The position numbers and the translations under genes were made by a program. From NCBI GenBank assembly GCA_027922465.2, contig BQMF02000172.1, forward strand, positions 806,001 to 870,000: a DNA stretch of 64,000 bases. Reading direction: 5' to 3'. Under the pieces are notes generated by a model, which worked only from the letters and a program-made list of their open reading frames with translations, searched no databases and was not told the DNA's origin. Positions 33,701-46,892 of the stretch are shown here, in pieces; the stretch's first letter is position 1, and the number at the start of each line of letters is the position of its first letter. The stretch comes from Turritopsis dohrnii. Its lineage: Eukaryota; Cnidaria; Hydrozoa; Anthoathecata; Oceaniidae.

Positions 33701-36700
33701 ATTGAGTCATCACTAATTCAACAAGATCGTAGTCTCCAGGCATTGCGTCAGTTGCGTCAGCGTCGCTCGTCATCACGAGATCTCCGTCGTCTCCTACTCG
33801 TTTATAATTCGTATATGACTTCCATCTATCGGCAATGAAGTCGGATAATTCTTGGGCTTCTACATCATCAAACATGTCCAGCAACTTTTCCTCAAAGTTT
33901 TCAGTAGATGATTGCTTCTTCAATTCTCTGGTTCTAGCTATCAAGGAGCCTATGCCGGCGCCAGGATCAGTAGCTTCTTTGTATCGTAGTTCCCGCACTA
34001 TATTCTGAAGTTTAAGGTTACGCTTTCTTTCTCCGACCTGCTTTGCATAACGACCCAACGTTTTGTTTTGATTCAAACTTTTTTTGACTTTATTATCTCC
34101 GTCATTTTGATTTTCATCATCCTTTTGGTTCTTATCATAGAGTAGGCTGTTGTAATATGCAAAGAACTCATCGAAATGAATCTTGCCATTCTTGTCAGTA
34201 TCGATTTTTTCAATAAGGTGTTGAAACTCAGTATCGTTCATTGTCACTCCCAGCTCGTTGATGAACCCTCGAAATTCCTCTGGCTCCAACCAACCGTTTT
34301 GAGAATCATCAATTTTATTGAAGATTACCGCAATTTTATCCCTGGTTTTAGTGCCTTTATGACAGATTGCCACTTTAGCTAAAATGAAGCGTATTTGATT
34401 GACTTTGTTTTAAAGACAGCCACTGGCAGGTAAAAATTACTTGAATTTGAGGAAAATGGGCCTAAATGAAATGTATTCTCTTTTGCTTCATTTATCGTAG
34501 TTTTCAACAACTAAGAAAGACAAAAAGAAGTTTCAAGATATATCATAAGTTCGAGAAAAAAGTGTGTCAGCAGTTTTCTTGTGAGACAATCTCCACGAGA
34601 GCTAATCATTTTTTTGCTTTGTTTGAGCGCTTCATTAATAACAAATAGCTGCTCGTTCCCAGACCATTTTTGAATTGATCTTCTTCTACTGATATCAGCA
34701 TAGTACAACCCTCAGCTCTATATACAGTGTGTCCCAGAGAATTTCGGTCTGAGATTTTAACAAGCTATAACTTTTCACACATATATCAGATCATATTTTA
34801 GAGATTTTCACATCATTCGATAGCATTTCTTTCAAGGATTTTAAAAACCTATATCTTAAATAATTTAGTCCAACATCTTTGTTGTTAAAATGATTTCTTC
34901 AAACTGTCACGTTCATTAACTCCTTAATGGTTAATAAAAGTAAGTTTTCACGTGCGATTATTCTTTTGTTTATTAAGAACATGTCGTGGTGTTATTGAAC
35001 ACACTAAAATTATTATCTCATCACAAAGTTAAAAATTGTGAGACGGGGGCTTCTACAAAATGTTTTTGACATCATATGAGCAATCTTTAGCTGCTACAAA
35101 AAATGTTCTCCACTGAGATCCAGAGTCTATCAGAGTTGAGAAGTAAAATTGTTTACGCAGCAAATAATCTTAGACAAAATCAAAATTTTATTCGCCACTC
35201 TTTATGACAGCAACAGCAAATAGCTGTGTCCAGAGAAACGGGGGACATGTTGAGACAGCTTAAAGATTTGTTTTTAATGACTCTTGTAATTTACAGTCAC
35301 TTGACTTGTTATTCTTTTTGATAATGACCTTTGATAGCTGTTATTGAAAGATGTGTTAATTAACCATTAAGAAGATAATTGGATTTTTTCATGGCAAAAT
35401 CCTTAATTGTTCCTAAACTAAAAGGTTTTGGAGAACAAAATGTATATTTTTAAAATCTATGAATAAAATCCTATCGAATGGTGTAAAAATTGCTGCAATC
35501 TGATATATGTGTAAAAAGTTAAAATCTCAGACCGAAATTCTCTGGGACACACTGTATAATAGTTCATTATCTTTAACTACATTAAATTATTTGCTATTTT
35601 CTTCCAAATTATGAGAAAATTGCTTTGACGCAGATTATACTGGCAACATTTCATGATATAGGAAGGCACACTCAAAACGAGGCTAGCGTAGTCCAACATT
35701 AGTTTTGTTAATCATCCTGTCATCACTTCGATGTCATCTAGATATTTACTTCCTTCTTACATCATGCTCCTATACACTTTCTCTTACCACCTATTTGTTT
35801 TCCTTGATGTCAGATTTTATTTTGTCCATCATAATACAACATGTCGGGTGGAATGCTGTTCTCTTCCAACTTAACAAATCAATTGATTTTTTGTATCAAG
35901 TGAATGATCATGAAAGCCAGTGAATTTTTATGAATATGAATTGATTTTCGTAACCTAGCAACAAGAGTAATACTATGCTGCATCGTGAACTGATCTATCA
36001 TTACGCAAGAAGGAATTTGAGATTACATTCAACGGAATGAGAAAGTCGTGTCATTACACCAGTTTTTAGAAAAATATTTCACTAATTTTTCTATATTAAA
36101 CAAACATGAAGCTTCTAGTTACCGTATTCTCTCTAATAAGCGGCCGGGTATGAAATGGTCATGCTAGCTGCGAACGAGGCATTGTTTTTGTGATAAAAGA
36201 ATAAAAACAACTGTATTTTTCATGGTAACGAAATAAGATTTTGTACTTATAACTTACATTTAGACATCACAAAAATATAGTCTTCTGTTTCTATTACAGA
36301 ATTTTCGCTTTGTGTTCAAAGTTCTAATTGCCGCCTGGGCGCTTATTACTTTCTTAGTTAATGTTTATTCACTCTAATTAGCGGCCCCGGGCACTTACTG
36401 GAGAGGGGTGCTTATAAAATATCTTTGACTAGAGGGGGCGCTTATTAGAGAGGGGCGTTAATTAGAGAGAATATGGTATACTATTTAGAATTAAACTCAT
36501 AGCCCGAACATGTTTCTTTAAACATTAAATGACAAATAATAGCAAGGGTTTTATTGTCGTCATTTTGTTCTTATCATTATGCTTATAATTTTGACGTCAA
36601 AGAAACAAAACTGTTTGTGTTTCAGTTTCTATAAAGAATCACGACATCCGTCTGACGCTCATCAGATCGACAAATAAAAGGTATTCCTACACGCATTTTA

Positions 36701-37926
36701 TTATTTTCAGACGGTAATTGCATAACGTAGTAATTGTTTAGTAAATAAGGCGGTTAAGAAATAACACGTGGTTTAACTTAGCGTAAACAAACAGACTTTA
36801 TGAAGGCTGTGTATTTTGTGAAAGCCGTCATAAACAAAAATATTTGATATATTTATTTGATTAAATAAGACATTAAAAGGCTTTAAGTTAATGTAGTCAA
36901 GGACTTTCTAATATTGTGTTTTTACAGAAGTACCATCAGGTTAACAGTTTATGTAAAATTTAGCTACTGCTGAGATATTGCCCTGTTTAAAAATTCGAAA
37001 TAATGACTAAAGAGATCATCTCTGTTCAATTTAATAATAAAGCAATGAAAAACAGCGTTCTGTAACCAAAACTGATATAGAAAAATCTAACAAGTTAATG
37101 ATGAGAAAGTAATGAGTAACTTGACGCATCTTTTGATTCCCCAAATCCAAATATTGCTTGATAAAATTACACAAACTCTCATAAGCGATATGAATATTTT
37201 GCTCAATAACATTGCAGATATAATTATAGTATTTTAACTACGATTAGGGATGATTTAAGTTGGTAATGAAAATTGTTTGATCTAATTTTGGAAACATTGA
37301 ACTATAGCCAAAGCACGTTTCTAATTAACTTTTTGATATGCAGTGAGGACTGGGCCTTATTGTTCATGATATGGTTAGGATATTGTTTATTCTACCAGGG
37401 ATATGTTAAAGCTACGCTTTAACATATCCCTGATTCTACCAACTTTCTGAACAAAAACATTTTCAGTCAAACGTTTTGTCATCTTTTCAGCAGATCGGAA
37501 TGTATTTATATGTAATGCTTTTATTCGTGCTTACATATTTTAGCCATCAGGTATATTAATCGATATAATCTTGTTTCGTAATCGCCATCACCGCTTCTGT
37601 CCAATACACTTTTCTCAAATCTATGTTTCCACGTCGCGCTTCTGGTATACAAGCACCTTGCATTATTCGGATAACACTTTTCCAAAAACAAAAAGGTGGA
37701 TTTGACAGTTTCATTTCAGTAGGAAAAACTGAAATCTTCCGATGATTAAATTTAACATTGGATTTAGATTGCAGCAGATGTTTGAATTTAAGTTAACATT
37801 AGGAAAGGCATCTTGCTAATATTAAAAATTTGTATATCTAACAAAGCTGGAAGACATACCTTGTTTAGGATCATCTTGATCCTCGTATAAAACAACACAA
37901 TCTCTCCACTCACGATCCTTCACCAT
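30800..37926 (-). CDS. EF-hand protein of unrecognised family, copy A
   Basis: Five exons with continuous phases: 37926-37860, 37728-37633, 34378-33455, 32044-31901 and 31041-30800, giving 490 codons. Residues 1-54 start MVKDREWRDCVVLYEDQD and continue FPTEMKLSNPPFCFW. Two EF-hands follow, with loops at about 78-89 (D-D-S-Q-N-G-W-L...E) and 114-125 (D-T-D-K-N-G-K-I...E), both with acceptable Ca2+-coordinating positions. A charged linker, a region with PADWDCTIPVETATNQLLSY, and a His/Asp-rich C-terminal part (MHAFHHMDCPLDDDSG; VPPNTIHSND) follow. The last could be a cupin-like beta barrel; that is inference. The exon 2 donor (GTGGAA) is non-consensus but is where all three copies stop being similar. 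No signal peptide. Introns 2 and 3 carry MITEs. I do not recognise the family. Confidence 0.8.
32326..33056. mobile_element. Tigger-like MITE in intron 3 of copy A
   Basis: The ends CAGTTGCCTTCCGCTAAC and GTTAGCGGGGGGAAACTG are imperfect inverted repeats flanked by TA (32324-32325; 33057-33058). Subterminal GCTAACTCGAC/CCTAACTCGACA units repeat near both ends (32340-32480 and 32990-33025). There is no transposase. The corresponding intron of copy B lacks it. Confidence 0.8.
34725..35554. mobile_element. 830-bp MITE in intron 2 of copy A
   Basis: The ends CAGTGTGTCCCAGAGAATTT and its complement (AAATTCTCTGGGACACACTG) are perfect over more than 25 bp (continuing CGGTCTGAGATTTTAAC). They are flanked by TA (34723-34724; 35555-35556), as in mariner-type MITEs. 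Internal sequence is AT-rich with further inverted similarity (ATCCTATCGAATGGTGT). A decayed relative lies at about 43575-43670. Confidence 0.85.
36122..36476. mobile_element. 355-bp MITE in intron 2 of copy A
   Basis: CCGTATTCTCTCTAATAAGC and the complement of GAGAGAATATGG are inverted ends flanked by TA (36120-36121; 36477-36478). Internally there are tandem, degenerate CTCTAATTAGCGGCC / GGGGGCGCTTATTAGAGAG units at both ends. Confidence 0.8.
37396..37432. mobile_element. 37-bp perfect hairpin with 7-bp direct flanks
   Basis: CAGGGATATGTTAAAGC, a 3-nt loop TAC, then the exact complement ending CCCTG. ATTCTAC flanks it on both sides (37389-37395 and 37433-37439). The structure suggests insertion of a minimal palindromic element into intron 2 of EF-hand copy A. 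Confidence 0.7.
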
Positions 37927-38245
37927 GTTCGATTTGTTATGTAATGTCACGGTAAACTGATTTCACAAGTGTTAGTTAAACTACATGGTTGCTACATGCG
38001 TCATAGACAATTTATCTCATTATCTCAATCTTTTCATTAAGCTTTCTTCGAAATTTTATTGTTGAGAATATTTCAGTCAGTCACTGGGGAATTCAAAAAC
38101 ACTACATTTACACTGCAAATCTTTTAATACTATAGGCAAGATATTTGATTTTCGTTCTTTTGTTTGAATGACGTTCGTTTAAAAGATGACGTTATTTTAG
38201 AATCATTCTCTATTGAATTATTTTGATCAAGTTTGACGCAGTTCT

Positions 38246-38393
38246 AGGACAATCCCCCCCGGAAAATTCCCCCCCGGAAAATTGCCCCACATAAGTAGCC
38301 CTAACCCTAACCCTTACCCTAACCCTAAATTGGATGGGGGGCAATTTTCCAGGAGGAATCATCCGGGGGAATTTTCCAGAGGGGAATTATCCT
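38246..38393. mobile_element. short MITE with telomere-like centre
   Basis: The left arm (AGGACAATCCCCCCCGGAAA, repeated as CCCCGGAAAATTGCCCC) is inversely repeated on the right (GGGGGGCAATTTTCC ... GGGGAATTATCCT). Between the arms lies a (CCCTAA)n-like stretch at 38299-38328. Boundaries are approximate and no target duplication was fixed. Confidence 0.65.
38299..38328. repeat. interstitial telomere-like CCCTAA repeat
   Basis: Five units of CCCTAA with one CCCTTA variant, in the loop of a MITE. Confidence 0.85.
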
Positions 38394-38649
38394 GACACCG
38401 TTTGACGCGTACTTCAGTGCAACTTTATTGCGGGCCGACACATTATTTGTTATGATATATTATAACCACAGGAAATCTTTAGAAGCTGTAAATTTACACG
38501 CCTCTTAACACGTACCTTCAAGCTGTACACGATATAAAGCGAAGAATTAAATAAAAACGAAAAGCAAATATGAATTATAACAAATAAAAAAAATGTAAAA
38601 TGTTGAAAAATACTTTTTATTGATATATACAGATCATACAGTTTGCGAA

Positions 38650-38950
38650 TTTAACTTGTCTCGGAGATTAGACAGAGCCAATGCAATGATAAAGCGCCAG
38701 CTAATCTGCTTTAAAATAGAGGAAGAAATTGAATATCTAGTGGAAACCGGGTCAAACTCGAACCCAGTGTAGAAGAAACCCTGGGTTTGAGGTTTGTGCT
38801 CAGGTGAAGTCTGGTATTGGAGACATGTCAAGTTGAAAATGTTTATATTTACATTCATTTACATATCGAGGGGAAAGTGAAAACATGAAACAAGGAAACT
38901 AGAACGTTTCACTTACTACGTCGTTACGTCATTATCCGGAAGAACTCGAA
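38650..38950. repeat. upstream segment shared by EF-hand copies A and B
   Basis: 38690-38945 resembles 43275-43545: GAAACCGGGT, a CCCGGGTTTGAGGTT-type hairpin, GGAAACTAGAACG, and TTCACTTACTACG followed by a TTACGTCAT motif. These lie about 0.8-1.0 kb upstream of exon 1 in A and 0.1-0.35 kb upstream in B. They were therefore probably part of the duplicated unit and may hold promoter elements. Confidence 0.5.
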
Positions 38951-39052
38951 GAAGCCTTTCACATGGCTGACATTTTCACTATTTTAGCTATGTCAAGGGA
39001 ATGGACGTCTTTAAAAATGAAGACTCCCGAGTGTAGCTACAATTTGATGAGA

Positions 39053-40081
39053 TAAATAGAAGAATATTCGTTTGGCGTCCTTTTATTTCCAAATTTAGAT
39101 AAGACTCTACGTTTACGCTACAAAGATAAAAAGCGATGCAGAAATTTTTTAAAGAAATCAACTTTTTGTTTCAGATTGAATACTTGGTGTGTTTGGTCTT
39201 TGAATAGTATAAGAACAATTGTAATTTTGGGAAGATAATTATGTGTGACATATAAATATATAAAACTGTGACACATTGGTTTCAGATAATTGTGATTTAG
39301 TTCACAAAATAAATATGAAGCCAGGTTGGTAATCAGTACAGAATTAAATAATACAATCGAATTCCTTTTATTTTTCCAAGATTTGGCAACTTTTAAAGAA
39401 TGGTTTATTTGAATTGTTTTATAAGTTATAGTTATACCAAACCTTCTATGGTCGGTTCTATTGTTTAAATATCTGTCCAAATATACGTCATCCAGTCACG
39501 TTTAAAAAATACCCTCCAAGAAAAAAATATTTATTTTTGTATGAAGAAATTGCTCACGAAAGAAAGTTTACTTTTCCTGAAAGCATTTACAATCAATCTG
39601 TATTTCCGAATTCTAGAAAGTGTCATGCCAAGGCAGACTGGCTAAAAGTCGAAATATTGGTTATAGGTCTAAGTTCAATTCTAGATTGTTCGACAGATTC
39701 CATTTTTTTATAATTTGTTATAATAGTCAATCATCTTATGGACGGGAAATCAAAGTGTCAGGTCATGTAACAAGGACTTTAGCTTTGGCAGAAACAAAAT
39801 GTCAACATTAAAATAATCTTCTTTGACGTAAATACGTCAAACACAATTGAACTAAAAGATAAGAATACAAAGAATTGTTGATTGATTGATTGATTTATAA
39901 TCGTTGATAAATATCATCAAATAGCAGCTTATTCGTTTTGTCGCTTAAAATTATTACAAATACCAACTTTGAATTCTCTTCATAACAAATTTTACAAAAG
40001 ATTGTATAGATAAATATGTATTTTGTAAACACATGACAATTTGTAATCCAAACTTTTTTATCCTCCATATTTTAACTATTA
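39053..40081. other. downstream flank of EF-hand copy B
   Basis: 39053-39240 (AGAATATTCGTTTGGCGTCC...) is clearly similar to 50265-50400 downstream of copy C, which extends the duplicated unit beyond the genes. A 120-codon minus frame at 39118-39480 has no coding character. The rest is AT-rich without features. Confidence 0.5.
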
Positions 40082-43000
40082 TTAATCGTGCTCATAGCGA
40101 ACTAAGGCACTTTTAACGACCTGTTCAAACAGACCTGTATCAAACTTTACGTCTGCAATTTCGCATTCTTCATCCTTTTCAGCTGACTTTCTGTACATCA
40201 ACACGTGATCGATAGGTGCGTCAGGAGAGTCAGACAACATCGTTCTCCATTCTCCCGTCAAATGATCGTTTGAGTGGATTGTGTTTGGTGGAACATACAG
40301 TACATGGTTCTTGGGGATTTTAAAAGCTGTAAAAAGAGTTTAAAAAATGTTAAAAAATAGAACTTGTAATAGTGGTTCCTCTTATGACCAAAACTTTGTG
40401 CTTGTTGCGTAAAATGAAGATACGTATGTGTTTTCGAAAAATTGTCAAGAAAACTGAATTGCAGTTAAGAAGGTCATTAAAAATAACAACAACGGAATTT
40501 AAAACGATAACAGTAACTAGGATAGAAGATAAAATTAAATTCCATTTCCAATTTCATCCGCTTATCCACCATTAAACACATTCTAAATCTAATATGTTGC
40601 TGTGTCTTTTTTTAACTATAATTTGGAAAAGGTTTTCATACCTTCAGAAAACAGATCGTTTAAGCCTGGTTCAGACGATGACACTGATATGACTTTTCCT
40701 AACTTTTGTAAAAAGGTTTGCTCATCTTCAGCATTTGGGTCATTGTTTAAACTGGCAGTACCAAAAAAATAGCATTTTTTTCTTTTGAAAAGCCTAGTCA
40801 CAGGGTTAAGCCTGGTTCAAACTGCGTCATTGAAATCATAAATATGATGAAATCTATTTACAATTCATACACACACAAATTTCTCTTTTTCTGAATTCTT
40901 TACTGAATACTAAATAATTGGAAAATCAAAATGGTAGATCCACATCCTCAATTGGTGTTATTTCGACGATCTTGGCACCAGGTTTCACCGAAATAAAAGT
41001 TTCAATTTGAGAGAGTGACAATGATAAAAAAAACTACATACCACTGAGATGCAAGTCCTCGCCAACATATTTTCCAAGTACGAAAAATCCAGAATCGTCG
41101 TCCAGCGGGCAATCCATATGATGGAAAGCATGCATTTCGATCCCATTCCCCCCAACTGTGTCAATGACGAAGTTTTCATGATAACCTAAAGCAGTGAAAG
41201 ATGAAACATGTTTTATCGAAACCTGCATCTTCTTATCAAATTCCCGATTTAAAATAGAAATTATACATTCTGTGCAGCACACTATTTTTTTCTGTTCGTC
41301 TAGACGAAGGAATTTAAAAGCTTCAAAAACGACCATGGGAAAACCCACGGTATCCTCAATGACATTGATGACGTCATCTCAATACTTCATAACTTTTTTG
41401 TTTTCTTCAGTTTATCGACGTTCTTGATAATACAAGCTTTACTGAGTTGTTGGAAATATTACAGTATTGATTTTGTGTATCTAGCGTATCTATGGGATTA
41501 TCATTCTTATTAATTACATTCATAATATATTTAGAATTTGCAGCAAACTTTTGAACATCTTTCCTCAAAAACGACCATACTCAATTTGATAGCGATTCTT
41601 TTTGCTAATGCCCCTAACTAATGTTGTTTATAAACTCAATTAACCAAACAGATTTTACTAAGGTGACACTGAGGTTTTGATTGTTTGAGATTGTCTGAGT
41701 TCCATATGAACTGTTATGTATAATGATAATGACACGAACGTCATCATTAATCAGGATGACAACGAGGCAACATCTGCTACGATGGATAAATTATGAATTT
41801 ATGATAGGAACTTAACTTACCGCTTGTGTAAGTGAAATCAACAGTACCGTGTCTCTGTAACAATGCTACTTTCTCTTGTTTCTCACCAGCAAAACATGCA
41901 CCGTAGTAACTTAGAAGCTGATTAGTGGCTGTTTCTACAGGGATGGTACAATCCCAGTCAGCAGGGCAAATGAGGCGACCATGTTTAGCATCTGGTGCAG
42001 CTTTCTCCCACTTGGCTGACTTCAAAACAACGTGATGAGGCGTTTTGTGATCAGGGATCTCTCCAAATTGAGTCATCACTAATTCAACAAGATCGTAGTC
42101 TCCAGGCATTGCGTCAGTTGCGTCAGCGTCGCTCGTCATCACGAGAACTCCGTTGTCTCCTACTCGTTTATAATTCGTATATGACTTCCATTTATTGGCA
42201 ATGAAGTCGGATAATTCTTGGGCTTCTACATCATCGAACATGTCCAGCATTTTTTCTTCAAAGTTCTCAGTAGAGCTATGCTTCTTCAACTCTCTGGTTC
42301 TAGCTATCAAGGAGCCTATGCCGGCGCCAGGATCAGTAGCTTCTTTGTATCGTAGTTCCCGCACTATATTCTGAAGTTTAAGGTTACGCTTTCTTTCTCC
42401 GACCTGCTTGGCATAACGACCCAACGTTTTGTTTTGATTCAAACTTTTTTTGACTTTATTATCTCCGTCATTTTGATTTTCATCATCCTTTTGGTTCTTA
42501 TCATAGAGTAGCTTGTTGTAATATGCAAAGAACTCATCGAAATGAATCTTGCCATTCTTGTCAGTATCGATTTTTTCAATAAGGTGTTGAAACTCAGTAT
42601 TGTTCATCGTCACTCCCAGCTCGTTAATGAACCCTCGAAATTCCTCTGGCTCCAACCAACCGTTTTGAGAATCATCAATTTTATTGAAGATTACCGCAAT
42701 TTTATTCCTGGTTTTAGTGCCTTTATGACAGATTGCCACTCGAGCTAAAATGAAACGTATTTTATTCATTTTGTTGTAAAGACAGCCACTGACAGCTAAA
42801 AGTTACTTAAAGTTTTCGCATACGATAGAATAGATAAAGCTATTAAACTTTTTAAACTATTACTTGTTTAATGAACACTACTTTTCCCGAATTTTTGTTT
42901 CCACGTCGCATTGCTGGGATATAAGCACCTTGCATTATTCGGATAACACTTTTCCAAAAACAAAAAGGTGGATTTGACAGTTTCATTTCAGTAGGAGAAA

Positions 43001-43198
43001 CTGAAATCTTCCGATGATTTAATTTAACATTGGATTTAGATTGCAGTAGATATTTGAATTTAAGTTAACATTAGGAAAGGCATCTTGCTAATATTAAAAA
43101 TTTGTATATCTAACAAAGCTGGAAGACATACCTTCCTTAGGAACATCTTGATCCTCGTATAAAACAACACAATCTCTCCACTCACGATCCTTCACCAT
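40082..43198 (-). CDS. EF-hand protein of unrecognised family, copy B
   Basis: Five exons parallel to copy A: 43198-43132, 43000-42905, 42744-41821, 41185-41042 and 40326-40082, giving 491 codons. Exon sizes equal those of A except for one extra codon in the last exon (KSAEKDEECE versus KSTENEECE). The proteins differ at only a few per cent of positions by eye (e.g. QDVPKE for QDDPKQ, AYIPAM for ACIPEA, KKHSS for KKQSS). Both EF-hand loops and the His-rich C-terminal motifs are unchanged, which suggests both genes are under constraint. Introns are compact (131, 160, 635 and 715 bp) and lack the MITEs found in A. The gene lies head-to-tail with A and probably arose by unequal crossing-over. 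Confidence 0.82.
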
Positions 43199-44784
43199 GT
43201 TCGATTTGTTACGAAATGTTATCACAGTAAACTTCCAAAATCATATGAAATACTAACATTCAATGTTTTGATTTTTGAGAGCTTTTAGAATGAAAGAAGA
43301 TATCGAACACTTAGTAGAAACCGGGTGCAAACAATGCTCTTAATGTTCTATTCGCAACCCAGTGTTTCTTACCTTTTTGAAATATAAACACGGCGTATAT
43401 CAGAGAGAAAGAAGAAACCCGGGTTTGAGGTTGTTGTTCAGATTTGCTACATGAAAGTATTTGCAAGAAGGAACATGAAACAAGGAAATCGAAACTAGAA
43501 CGCTTCACTTACTACGACGTTACGTCATAATCTGGAAGTCTTATCCACTCGAAGAGACCTCACATCCTTGAATGAAATCCTATCAAATGATGTAAAAATC
43601 GCTAAAAATCTGACAACCTATTGAATGATGTAAAATCGCTAAAATCTGACAAATGTGTAAAACTTATCGGACAAAATTTAGTTGCAAAATCTATCACCCC
43701 CGGTTTTCATCAAATCCTTACAAGTTTGTAAACACGAGAAACATGCGACCTAAGTGACTTTAAAGGATTATATCTTACGATCTATTTCACTTTTTTGAAA
43801 AATCATTTCGCTTTTGAACGATCAAAGATTGAAGTTTGCCTCACAAAAAATTGAGCTGTTTTGCTCTTTTCTATAAAAAGCTCGTTTTTTTTTCATGTTG
43901 GTTTTTCTTCTTCCATTTTCATTATTCTTCCAAATTTTTTGTATCATGAAAAAGTGCTTTTTAAGCTTGAACTTTTGAAATATTTCATAACCTTCAAATT
44001 TGCCAAGCATTTATAAAAACTGTGCAAGTTCATTTGAAACGTACTTTAATACAATATTTTTACATGTACAATATTTGTACATGACTTAGTCATAGGTAAA
44101 CAGTTTTGGTAAAGCTTTGATAAATAATATAAACGCTCGTTTTCATGATGTTCATTGTTTTTCCTTTACGCTTCAAAGGGATACTCCACCCTTTCATAAA
44201 CAGATTGGTTTTAAATAGCCTCACTTATTCCAGCCTCATTAAAACTTAAAACCTTTTCCAATAAGTTCAGTTTCTTCCTGCATGTGGTTGTATACATTGA
44301 CAATCCAACCGGCATGCAATTAGCGGGATTCGGAAAAATCATGTTTCGTTTACACGAAACTATTTTTCTATAGATTTGTAGGGAATTGTATACAGCTTAG
44401 TAGAGTTGTTCGTGAATTTTTCCCTACAAAGTCATTAGAAACTTCACATCAACACTTGAAATAAGCGTGTAAAGTAATGATGTTTCTTTTGATACCACAA
44501 AAGGCTTTAAATCTCTGAAGTACCGTTTTAGTAGAACAGTTTTAAAAGAATTCTCACAAGTAATTGATTTTTTTCGTGTAACGGGCTCGTCGAGTTTACG
44601 AATCTCCCTAATGGTTTTAACTCCGATAATTTCGGAGGAAATCTTTATATCTGCCGGTTAAATGCCGTTCTTTAGCTGTCGCGCGACTTGATTCGAAAAC
44701 CAATCGTTGTATGGTTTTGGATAAAAGCTTTGTGAACCCTCAAATCTAAAGGTTGAAACTTATTGGTCAAGTTGTGAGGAATTA
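43199..44784. other. upstream flank of copy B, AT-rich
   Basis: Contains the promoter side of copy B with the segment shared with A (43275-43545), and a decayed piece of the 34725-35554 MITE family (about 43575-43670). The rest shows no gene or defined repeat. Confidence 0.5.
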
Positions 44785-46892
44785 AAGTTTCAACCTTAGT
44801 GACTTTACATCAGATTTTGCGCAGTTACCATTCAGCACCATCTACGCACTTGAAGATCCTAACGAACAACTAAGCGTTTTCAACTCCCTCATCCTGGAGT
44901 GCCTGAATGTGCATGCTCCTATTAAAACGTGTAAAATGACTCGTCCACCTGCTCCATGGATGCGAGATCTCAAAATCACAACTCTACAAAAGGAGACTAA
45001 ACAACATCGAGCAAATGCCCATCGAACTGGAAATGATGAAGAATGGAAGGAATACAGATCAACCAAAAGCAAACTAAAAATGGCGATAAAATCCACCAAG
45101 TCTCAGTTTTACAAAAAAGCATTCTCCTCTCGCAGACCAAAAGAGGTTTGGCAAACGATTCACCGAATTTTAAAACCAAATGATAAACCAATCACAGAAT
45201 GTCCGGATGCCCTCAACAAACACTATAACGGCGTCGCTGAAAGACTTACCGCCTCAAAACGCACCAACACAGAGGACTTGAAAGCGATGATCAACAAACT
45301 ACCCCATCGGAATGAGTATGCTTTCAAACTACAACCTACAAGTTACAATGACGTAAGAAATGCACTCAATTCCATCAGAAGGGACTGTTCAACCGGCCAT
45401 GATTCTATCCCGATAAACTTATTGAAACCTGTTTGTGAGTTTATAATCTCTCCACTGACCTTTATCATCAACAATTTTATTTTGTCTGAAACATTCCCAC
45501 AATATTGGAAAGTCGCAAGGATCAGTCCTGTTCCAAAAGTTAACATCCCCTCCTCACCGAATGACTATCGGCCTATATCAGTTTTACCAGTGTTATCAAA
45601 AGTTTATGAGAAGGTAGTTCTTCAACAACTGGTGTTTCATATCGACAATTTAATGTTATACAAGTCAACGCAACATGGGTTTCGAAGATCACACTCAACT
45701 ACAAGCTGTCTGATGAAACTGAAAGACGACATCACAAACGCCATGAACAAAGGCGAAATAACAATTTCAGTTTTTGCTGATTACTCCAAAGCGTTCGATA
45801 CGATAGACTTTAAGAGTCTTTTAATGAAGCTTTCAAACCTCAATCTTGACAAATCCTTTCTACACTGGATGGCAAATTATTTTTCAGACCGCCAGCACTA
45901 TGTTCAAATTGACAACAAAAAGTCTTCGATGTTGACTGTTGGTTTTGGAGTACCGCAAGGATCCATTCTCGGTCCTGTCATCTTTAATTTATATGTATCA
46001 GACCTCTCAGAGCAAGTGAAATACACAAAAACATTACAATATGCTGATGACACCAAAATATATATTCACTCAAAACCAGATGAACTTGAAGCTAAAATTA
46101 TCTCTCACAAGATATAGAAAACATCCGTAATTGGTCACATGATTCCAATCTTGTCTTCAACGAAAAGAAAACAAAAACAATGCTTTTCTACAAAAACCAG
46201 CTGTACAGACATCACAAAAAGGAACTTGATTCAGTTGCTATCAAATGTGGTGGTATTACTCTCGGAAGAACGGAATCAATGAAAGTTCTCGGAATTACTT
46301 TCAATGAACACCTGGACTGGACAAGCCACATCAATAAAGTGGCAATCGAATGCTTCTCTACATTGCGAACGCTTAAATTATTAAAACGACTTCTTCCATT
46401 CAAGATACGGAAAGAACTTGTTCAAACGCTAATATTGTCAAAGCTTGACTATGGAAATATCGTCTTTAATCCGATACCTAAAGCCCTTCAATCACGGTTG
46501 CAAAAAGTTATGAACGCTGCCGCCGGATTTGTATGGAACAGATATTCGAAAGTACACGACTGCATAAAACTCTCATGGCTACCTATTGAGGAGCGTCTCG
46601 AATATTCTGCTGCTGTTGCGGGCTTCAAAGCTGTTTTTGAAATAGTTCCTGCAAACATGCAACTACAACTTGCAAAGGATACAAGGGCTCTCAGAAGTAA
46701 TCGTAAAAACATCGGCCCTATGATTCAACGAAGCAATGTCACCAATTCCTACAGTAATACCGTCGCTCAAACTTTTAACAGTTTGCCGAAACCAATTCGT
46801 GAATCAGAAAGTTTACACAGTTTTAAAACGAAAACGTTTACATACCTAATGGACAAAGCAATTGCACGTACTTTATAGATATTTTTTATATA

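Noticed and set aside
39118..39480. 120-codon minus-strand frame
   Set aside because: Residue composition follows AT-rich background (Asn, Leu, Phe, Lys), no motif, and the matching duplicated segment at 50.3 kb does not keep the frame open.
40616..40801. 61-codon minus frame between exons 4 and 5 of EF-hand copy B, with a donor-like GTATGA end
   Set aside because: Its entry phase does not fit exon 4, and the same place in copy A (about 31300-31340) is shortened and disrupted. Treated as intron.
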